This document shows, piece after piece, positions 59,857 through 64,000 of a stretch of 64,000 bases of DNA (position 1 is the stretch's first letter; every line of letters begins with the position of its first letter). The DNA is from Diploscapter coronatus (lineage: Eukaryota > Nematoda > Chromadorea > Rhabditida > Rhabditidae). Location: NCBI GenBank assembly GCA_964036155.1, contig OZ038423.1, positions 39,633,249-39,697,248 of the forward strand, written 5' to 3'. The notes under the pieces are model-generated. The model saw only the letters and a program-made list of their open reading frames with translations. It was not told the DNA's origin and did not search any database. Made by a program: the position numbers and the translations under genes.

Positions 59857-61687
59857 TTAGTCAGTTTCGAAACTTTCATAGCTTTGTGTAAGGCTTTTGT
59901 CAGAAGGATCGACGCACCCATTTTCGCCATACTTGGACACTTGGTGTTCGTAGTACGTCAGATGGTCGTTCACGTTGTAGTGAATGTACCACGCGTTACT
60001 AAATTTGAATTTTCATAAAATCCGATGATTCCTCGAAAATCAAAAAATTGTATTACAATAAAAGGGAAGATATAATCAAAATTGAAGAAAACTAGATAAA
60101 AATTTAGATATAACCTGCAAGAGTCATCCTCATTTAACGGATTTCCAATGCAGAGTCTGAACAGGTCAGTGTCGGTCATGTTGCTCTGATACCAGATTTC
60201 GATTCCATGATGATAGGGGGCGTGATTGAAGAGAGGCGAGCAGGAACGGGGATAAATCGCACCACAGAGAGGAATATGGGCCACCTGAAGACTTGTTTTT
60301 CATCATTTTTCAAACTTCATTCAAAATCCATCAAAAACTAACTGTTGACATTTTTTAGAGTTAGAAGAAAACGATTAAAAGTCCATCAATTTTGAAGATT
60401 AAAAAAATAGCAGAATTTTTGCTATGCTAAATTTCCAGCGGTGAGTGCAAATTAATCAAAATAGAGATGAGAAAATATTTAAAATGAAAAAAAAACATTG
60501 TCTTCGTACCAAATCATATTTGTGAACAATCCTCCAGCTGTTTGGCACGAGTCGGTCATGTGCTTGAGCGTATTCAAAATTCCCGACTCTCGGTTCGCCG
60601 AAGGTTATCAAATACAAACTGAAATTGCCGTCTTTGATTGAATAGAGTAGAAATTGTAAATTTTCAGACTAAAAGAATCCATATAAAACTGTAAGTGCGT
60701 GAAGACGTTTGTCGCAACTTTCTTAAAATGTTCACTTATTCCTTGCTTTCTTCTTACGATTCGAAAATTTCAAGAAGAGAATTTCGAAAACTTACTCCTT
60801 TAGCAATTTAGGATGATGGTCAGCAAAGACAGTGGATGCGAGACTGGCCAGAGCACCTCCTAGAGAATGGCCTGTGAAGAGGATCTTTCTGTTCGGGAAT
60901 AACTGAAATTAATTTGGCCTTTTTATCCCTAAGTTACCCTTGCCCTCTTGTACTTTTTACCTTTTTTCTCTTCCGCTTGCTATTCTTCAGAAAAAAAAAA
61001 TGAATAAAAAGTACGAGAGGATAAGCGTAACGTAGGGGTAAAAATACAAAAGATCATAAGTTTCTTGATTTTTCAAGATTCCTCTAAAGAAACCAACATA
61101 TTTGAGCTTCCTCGTTATTTTGTTGATTGGGGCCCAAATTGAGTCGAGTGCTACGTAGAAATAATGTTGCACCGAACCGCCTGCTCGAATCTGAAAAATG
61201 AAATTTGTGCAAGAAAACCACTTTTAGAACCTTGTGTTTAGGCTCAGTCATACTCTCGAGAAGTTCAGCAATAAGCTGCACCTTCGTCTGCGTGCCTCTG
61301 AATGCAACCGTTATCCATTCGTCTGTCAGACCGATTATTGCCCAGCACTGCAAACTCAAGATCATGAAAAATCACCAAGGCACGACATTTTCTGATTTAC
61401 AAAAATTCAAAAATGCAAGATTAACTCACCTCGTTATGAAAAACATCGCATCTTTTGCCGTAACGAAAAATGAGCGTCGAATTTCGTTTCGTGTGGCATT
61501 GAACTGGATAGTCCCCATATGCTCCGGCTGAAATCGACAAAATTTGAAAGAAATCATATCGATTTCTAATCAAAATTGTACCTGCAAAATCGAGTGCGAA
61601 TTTCGCGAGCTCGGGGTTGAATTCGAGGTTGTTCAGCGCTAGAATGGACGACTTGATGAGGCAGACGATGACCAGATGGAGGCGCAT
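59857..61687 (-). CDS. Class 3 lipase (fungal lipase-like), secreted
   Basis: The ATG at 61687 opens a signal peptide (MRLHLVIVCLIKSSILALN); in-frame codons upstream give a less typical leader. Further landmarks: NPELAKFALDFAGAYGDYPV; CWAIIGLTDEWITVAFRGTQ (family FRGT); AGGSVQHYFYVALDSIWAPI; ILFTGHSLGGALASLAS near 60880, the Ser nucleophile elbow; YLITFGEPRVGN; IVHKYDLVAHIP, with the likely catalytic Asp; and APYHHGIEIWY, with the likely catalytic His. The C-terminal exon has CSxx-type Cys residues and ends FETD, stop at 59857-59859. All three catalytic positions are present, so it should be an active secreted triglyceride or phospholipid hydrolase, probably in the gut. One intron is mostly a hairpin (60920-61044). 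Confidence 0.92.
60920..61044. repeat. Fold-back element filling a lipase intron
   Basis: Two 40-base arms (60920-60959 and 61005-61044) pair with 34 of 40 matches: TTTTTATCCCTAAGTTACCC against TTTTTACCCCTACGTTACGC, then TGTACTTTTTA against CGTACTTTTTA. It takes up about 125 of the ~200 bases of the intron and ends about 17 bases from the 3' splice site at 60903. Confidence 0.85.
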
Positions 61688-63088
61688 AATCGACGCATTC
61701 TGGGTGAGCATAAAACGGACTGGAAACGGGAAAATCAACGAAATAAAGCAGAAAAATCGAAGGAATGATATGAGTATCGACGTTTTTTTGAGCACATGTC
61801 ACGAATCACCAATCAAATCTCTGCTCTCTTTCTCTCACCAAACTCTGCTCATTACGTGATGTCAAATGATTTACGGCAGGCCAGAACAGAGATTGAAAGT
61901 GACCTTCAGACAAACATTTTTGAGATTGATTTCTTTTCAAAAAATCTGATTTTGGCTAAAAAATCTTGAAATTCAATCTCCAAAGAACTTCAGAATAAAT
62001 ATTTTCGGAAAACAATAGAAGAATGAATAGCATGTTCGTTTACGGAGCAATAAATTTTTAATCAAATTTGTCAGGAATCCGTAAATAGACGAGTGATAGC
62101 AACACAAGAAGACAAATTTTGTTTTTCAAAAATGAATCTAATCGACGCGTCAGCAATAAAAAAAAACATCTTGTGAAGATCTAGACAGAAGTTGAGGAAT
62201 CTGTTTCACTTATTTGACCAGGTTCGAAAAGAATTTTGGTTCTAATTCAGCTTCTTTATGATAATTATTCAAATTCTATCTTCCAGTTGTCCTATCATCT
62301 TTATCCTATGTGCGTTGCACAGCGTATTCTTAGAGTTATTTGTCGTGCTCTTTCAGAATTATCACTAGCAGATAGGTACAGTGACTCGTCTGCGATCCTC
62401 CATTCTTTACTTCATTTGACACGATCCTGCTGAAGTTCAACGTTTTTGAACGAGAAGGAAAAGACTATCGAGTCAAGTGCAAATGAAAATCGATACCCCA
62501 ATGAAGACATGGTTCCGAAGCACGAAGAACTCATGAGGATGGGCATAATCGAGCAGAAAAGTAAAGAACAAAAAATAAAGAAAAAATCGAAAATGAAAAC
62601 CAATCGTAAATTTTGTATCGTGCTCCATTGACACTGCATCACGATTTCATTTTCACATTCTCAACACTTACTTGCTTCTTATTTTATTTCGTGATTTTTC
62701 GGCTTTTTCGAAATTATCTTTTCTTCCGGACTTATCAAATTTTCGTTGGTATCAGTGTGTAGGCTGAGAAGCTGAATTAAATTTGATCGGCTGAACCCTT
62801 TGCTTATTGGCTCACAAAATCTTCATAATGTTTTTCTCGCAGTTTCCAATTTATCTCAAAAAATTTCTTTTTTTTAATTTTCATGCTGTAAGTGAACGAA
62901 AGACTTTTCACCATCAACTAATCAATTTCCATTTGCATTTTCACAATCTAATTTTTACGCTTCCTTCAAAACAATTTTCAACATTTAAAATATTTATTTT
63001 CTCATAAAATAACACGACAACTTGTACGTTCAGTTTATGAAGTTTACAAAAAAAAAAAACTCAAGAAATCTTGTAAATTTTGCCAATC
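61688..63088. other. Intergenic, with uncertain open frames
   Basis: About 1.4 kb upstream of the lipase. It should contain the lipase promoter. A hydrophilic frame at 62434-62631 is listed separately. The rest is AT-rich, with an A run near 63050. No other exon is supported. Confidence 0.45.
62434..62631 (+). CDS. Possible Lys/Glu-rich exon, unknown
   Basis: A frame on the plus strand reads NEKEKTIESSANENRYPNED, then MVPKHEELMRMGIIEQ and a Lys-rich tail to a TGA at about 62629-62631. The composition is hydrophilic and more coding-like than neighbouring AT-rich noise. There is no ATG at its 5' end, no recognised domain and no clear splice partner. An upstream frame (62287-62433) has a different phase. 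I treat it as a candidate only. Confidence 0.2.
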   Translation, partial: SSTFLNEKEKTIESSANENRYPNEDMVPKHEELMRMGIIEQKSKEQKIKKKSKMKTNRKFCIVLH

Positions 63089-63584
63089 TCAGTGTGGCAT
63101 CATCTGATCGCGCATCATTCCCATCCCCATTCCGTTCGTCGAGTAGCTGCGATACGGCATCCACTGTAAGCCAATTTTTCTCGACGAAAATTTGATTTGA
63201 ACTGATCCTATAGCGCTTGGGAGACTCTCAAGCGTTACAGAATCCAGCAACTCAATATTTTTTCACGAGTTGTGATAGTTACCTGCTGTGTTTGCGAGTC
63301 GAAATACCAGTACATTCCGTTGTAGTACATCATGTTCGACATGTCGCGCTGCATGGTGTTTGAGTTCATTCCCATATTGCCGGCTAAAATCGTTAGTTTA
63401 TTACTTGCAAGTCTTTTGGAGAAATTTATCCCTATTCTGCATAAATTTTCAAATCTCAACTTTGACTTACTTGGGCTAGATTCCACTTGAGAGATGGCGA
63501 AAAGAGCCTGTAAAATGAAAATTTCACCCATTTATGAAGTCGACTTACCGTAGCCACGAGAGCGATGAGGAGAGTGGAGTTCAT
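63089..63584 (-). CDS. Small methionine-rich secreted protein
   Basis: Four exons give about 82 residues. The start at 63584 (MNSTLLIALVATALFAISQV) is a classic signal peptide, likely cleaved near VESS. Exon 3 (about 63384-63283) reads NMGMNSNTMQRDMSNMMYYN and GMYWYFDSQTQQ. The last exon gives WMPYRSYSTNGMGMGMMRDQ and ends MMPH at a TGA (63089-63091). The mature part has about 15 Met in ~60 residues, with Tyr/Trp/Asn/Gln filling the rest and no Cys. All three exon joins keep frame at GT-AG sites. I recognise no family. Met-rich secreted peptides can bind copper or form matrices, but nothing here decides that. Confidence 0.7.
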
Positions 63585-63660
63585 TTTGTTTGAATATTTA
63601 GAGGTAGTTCGAAGGCTGTGTAACTATTGTTGGTGAAGATTCGGTAGGAATCTTTCCCGT

Positions 63661-63824
63661 TTTATACGGCTCCGAATCTGCCGTAAAACTCGCGCAAATA
63701 TTGGTTGATCTTACACCTTTATTCACCGTAACTCAAGTTAGATGGATGACTAATGCAGCAGAAATGTTGCAGGCCAAGAGACTACACTCATTTTGATGAT
63801 AATTTCAGCTGATAAACAGATAAA
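63661..63824 (-). promoter_or_regulatory. Promoter of the Met-rich peptide: TATA-like box and GATA sites
   Basis: A TTTATAC box (rc GTATAAA) at 63661-63667 lies about 80 bases upstream of the ATG at 63584. Three GATA-type sites follow upstream: TGATAA at 63797-63802 and 63810-63815, and AGATAA at 63818-63823. This pattern suits a strongly expressed intestinal gene in nematodes. Function is inferred. Confidence 0.5.
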
Positions 63825-64000
63825 ATCCAGGACGAGTCCATTTGCGTTTGGAATACTTGAAATCTCTCTGATTTCTGAGTATGCATGTTTATGCTGTCAG
63901 ATTTTAATTACTCATCTTCGAATTCATTTATCATCGTTTTTCAATGTTCTCTTTCAAATTTAGCGTGTCTTCAATGATACTGCAAAGAATCATACCATAC

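Overview
The window is animal genomic DNA, most probably from a nematode. It is AT-rich. Genes are split into many small exons by introns that usually end in TTTCAG or TTTAG. Several start codons sit directly behind an acceptor-like TTCAG, as expected for spliced-leader trans-splicing. One gene is an F-box protein of a nematode-expanded type. I see no bacterial, viral or transposase genes, no tRNA or rRNA gene and no CRISPR array. All coding calls are my own manual exon joins, judged by reading frame, splice sites and family motifs. Outer coordinates run from start to stop codon and include introns.

Layout. 1-5264 has no gene I can support. 5265-13799 (minus) holds a carboxylesterase-family gene and a VWA-domain gene of the alpha-kinase-associated type. 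15327-18044 (minus) is a phospholipase B-like hydrolase and 19077-21522 (plus) a cytochrome P450; these two diverge from an intergenic stretch with GATA-type sites. 22051-24430 (minus) is an F-box gene. 25362-27783 (minus) is a peroxisomal D-aspartate/D-amino-acid oxidase. 29373-39887 (minus) carries UBE2W/ubc-16, Mediator subunit MED7 and a FOG/ZFPM-type zinc-finger cofactor, with a long region dense in GATA sites upstream. 42921-46900 (minus) is an operon-like pair: an RCC1L-like protein followed 184 bases later by a diadenosine tetraphosphate Nudix hydrolase (ndx-4/NUDT2). A TMEM256 gene (47113-48607, plus) diverges from that pair. OSTF1 (49294-50615, minus) and an unrecognised tail-anchored protein (50996-52566, plus) form a second divergent pair. 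54238-59390 (minus) is a multi-finger C2H2 protein, 59857-61687 (minus) a secreted class 3 lipase, and 63089-63584 (minus) a tiny methionine-rich secreted protein.

The genes do not form one pathway. They mix digestive or intestinal-type enzymes (esterase, phospholipase B-like, P450, lipase, oxidase) with housekeeping and regulatory genes (E2 enzyme, Mediator, Nudix, RCC1L, OSTF1, zinc fingers).

The most unusual signal is a set of about ten short fold-back elements (roughly 85-240 bases), most of them inside introns. Many share a loop core related to ATACTATTTC (GAAATAGTAT on the other strand). One element in the VWA gene is flanked by a 10-base direct repeat that spans the intron/exon junction and so duplicates the 3' splice site, as expected for an introner-like or MITE insertion.
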